Source of the DNA: Gammaproteobacteria bacterium
GTDB lineage: Bacteria; Pseudomonadota; Gammaproteobacteria; HK1
Assembly (NCBI GenBank): GCA_022826505.1
Contig: JAJDUQ010000262.1
Span: 1-64,000 of the forward strand
Direction of reading: 5' to 3'
Length of the DNA: 64,000 bases
The notes beneath the pieces were generated by a model. That model made no database searches, was not told where the DNA came from, and was given only the letters and a program-made list of their open reading frames with translations. A program made the position numbers and the translations under genes. Every line of letters begins with the position of its first letter. The stretch's first letter is position 1. Below are positions 63,235 through 64,000 of the stretch, one piece after another.

Positions 63235-63402
63235 CGAACACCTCCGGGCAGGCGCAAGCGTCGGCCACGCCTGATCGTCCGGCAGGATTATATGCGGGGG
63301 GAGAAACTCGTTGGTAGAACGACGGCAACCGCCCCGGCAACGTGCTCCGGCCCCGTCCGTGACTTCGGGCTCGACGCACCGATCTGCGTTGCTGGTGTAG
63401 TG
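63235..63402. promoter_or_regulatory. Upstream region of the PtuA-like gene
   Basis: These 168 bases upstream of the minus-strand ATPase gene must hold its promoter. A GGAGGTGT ribosome site precedes the start. I cannot define the -35/-10 boxes. Confidence 0.35.
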
Positions 63403-63552
63403 GAAGCCTCAGCCACCCTCGACGACACCTCGCGCATCGTGCCCACCCGCCGCCTGTGGACGAAGCGCGCCCCGTTCTCGCTGACGTCCGTGCTTGAGCG
63501 CGAAGGCCGCTTCGACTCCGGGCCGCACGGCGAGAGGACGCTGGGCGCCTGA
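63403..63552 (+). pseudogene. 3' fragment of a GFA family gene
   Basis: The frame reads ATLDDTSRIVPTRRLWTKRA then SVLEREGRF, against GTLDDTSVIEPTCHLWTSRA and PVLERDFCF in the intact GFA protein at 31194. Only the last third is present, with no zinc-binding cysteines. It is a duplicate or relic between the Septu pair and the terminal ATPase gene. Confidence 0.7.
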
Positions 63553-63674
63553 TGGAAAGACGCGGCGGGAGCGCGAACGGGACGAATTGAGTACGCCCCA
63601 TATTCCAGGATTATGCCGAAGTTAGTCTATTTTTCAGTTCTCGATAATTCCTGTAATTCTGATATAAAGAGCGG

Positions 63675-64000
63675 ATGAGCCCCCTGGACAATCCGTTCGC
63701 CCCCGGCGCCGGCACCCCGCCCCCGGAGCTCGCGGGACGCGACGAGCTGCTCGACGCCATACGCATCGCGACCGAGCGGACGCGCCGTCGCAATTCGGCC
63801 AGAAGCATGCTGCTGCTCGGGCTGCGCGGTGTCGGCAAGACCGTCCTCCTCGACCGCGTGCATGACGAGGTGCAGGGGGCGAGGCTTGCCACGGTGATGC
63901 TCGAGGCCGCGGAGCGGAACCCCCTGCCGGCGCTGCTCGCGGCGGAGCTGCACCCGATGCTGCTGCGCCTGTCCCGCCAGCAGCGGGTTCATGACCTGGC
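63675..64000 (+). CDS. AAA-family ATP-binding protein (partial, runs off the window)
   Basis: The start is ATG 63675. It reads MSPLDNPFAPGAGTPPPELA then GRDELLDAIRIATERTRRR and the Walker A motif LLGLRGVGKTVLL (residues about 50-62). This opening is typical of about 390-residue stand-alone P-loop ATPases with an NPFxPGxGxxPPxLAGR N-terminus, found widely and often near mobile genes. The upstream 60 bases are strikingly AT-rich, consistent with a promoter. The 3' part is outside the window. Confidence 0.75.
   Translation, partial: MSPLDNPFAPGAGTPPPELAGRDELLDAIRIATERTRRRNSARSMLLLGLRGVGKTVLLDRVHDEVQGARLATVMLEAAERNPLPALLAAELHPMLLRLSRQQRVHDL

Overview
The window is a high-GC chromosomal stretch from a pseudomonadotan (proteobacterial) genome. 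Signs of this are a FixL/FixJ oxygen-sensing pair with an Fnr-type regulator, a polyhydroxyalkanoate (PHA) cluster with PhaR, a DUF1127 protein, a TRAP transporter and Phd/YoeB, VapBC and ParDE modules. I cannot place it below phylum from the sequence alone. The high density of toxin-antitoxin (TA) modules, hydantoinase genes and gene remnants fits a large-genome marine or host-associated lineage, but that is inference.

Layout. 1-6.5 kb is an eroded accessory region: the end of an ISKra4-type transposase, a frameshifted DUF4143 ATPase, a Phd/YoeB pair, a fragment of a Fic gene, an ATPase-nuclease fusion, a decayed mcrB copy joined to a broken PIN toxin, and an intact Fic protein with operator-like palindromes in front of it. 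6.7-20 kb is mainly metabolic and regulatory: a biotin carboxylase, an AT-richer C39-like peptidase gene, a sarcosine/dimethylglycine dehydrogenase-like flavoprotein, a carbamoylase-type amidohydrolase, a queuosine-precursor transporter, Fnr-FixJ-FixL, an Asp/Glu/hydantoin racemase, a two-haem-site cytochrome c, a PhyH-type dioxygenase, a GcvA-like LysR regulator and a DUF1127 protein. At 20.2-20.45 kb, convergent to DUF1127, lies a 73-codon SelW-like gene with an in-frame UGA in a CxxU motif, which ordinary ORF calling does not report.

20.8-31 kb carries a UspA-type protein, a transporter remnant, a methyltransferase, acetyl-CoA synthetase, a PhaC-like protein whose nucleophile position is Phe, a DUF6489 protein, phaB, phaR, a ParDE-type pair and a shikimate dehydrogenase. 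A TTGACA-type promoter with a palindrome at the expected start site precedes phaB. 31-52 kb is an N-heterocycle/amide catabolic zone: two hyuAB sets, a flavin oxidase, a glutamine amidotransferase, a UbiD decarboxylase, a Zn amidohydrolase and a complete DctPQM TRAP transporter. It is interrupted by VapBC, DUF4258/DUF2283, Phd/VapC, ParD/RelE and UPF0175/DUF3368 modules.

54.2-63.2 kb is a defence island. It begins with a small ADP-ribosyltransferase-like gene overlapping a domain that resembles EF-Tu domain III and runs in frame into mcrB. McrC follows, then a convergent, unrecognised 612-residue protein with a PD-(D/E)XK-like motif and a cysteine-rich C-terminus. The island ends with a PtuA/PtuB (Septu-like) ATPase-HNH pair abutting a livM remnant. 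The window closes with a partial AAA ATPase. The strongest candidates for something new are the UGA-containing SelW gene, the 612-residue protein beside McrBC, and the toxin-like/EF-Tu-like pair fused toward mcrB.
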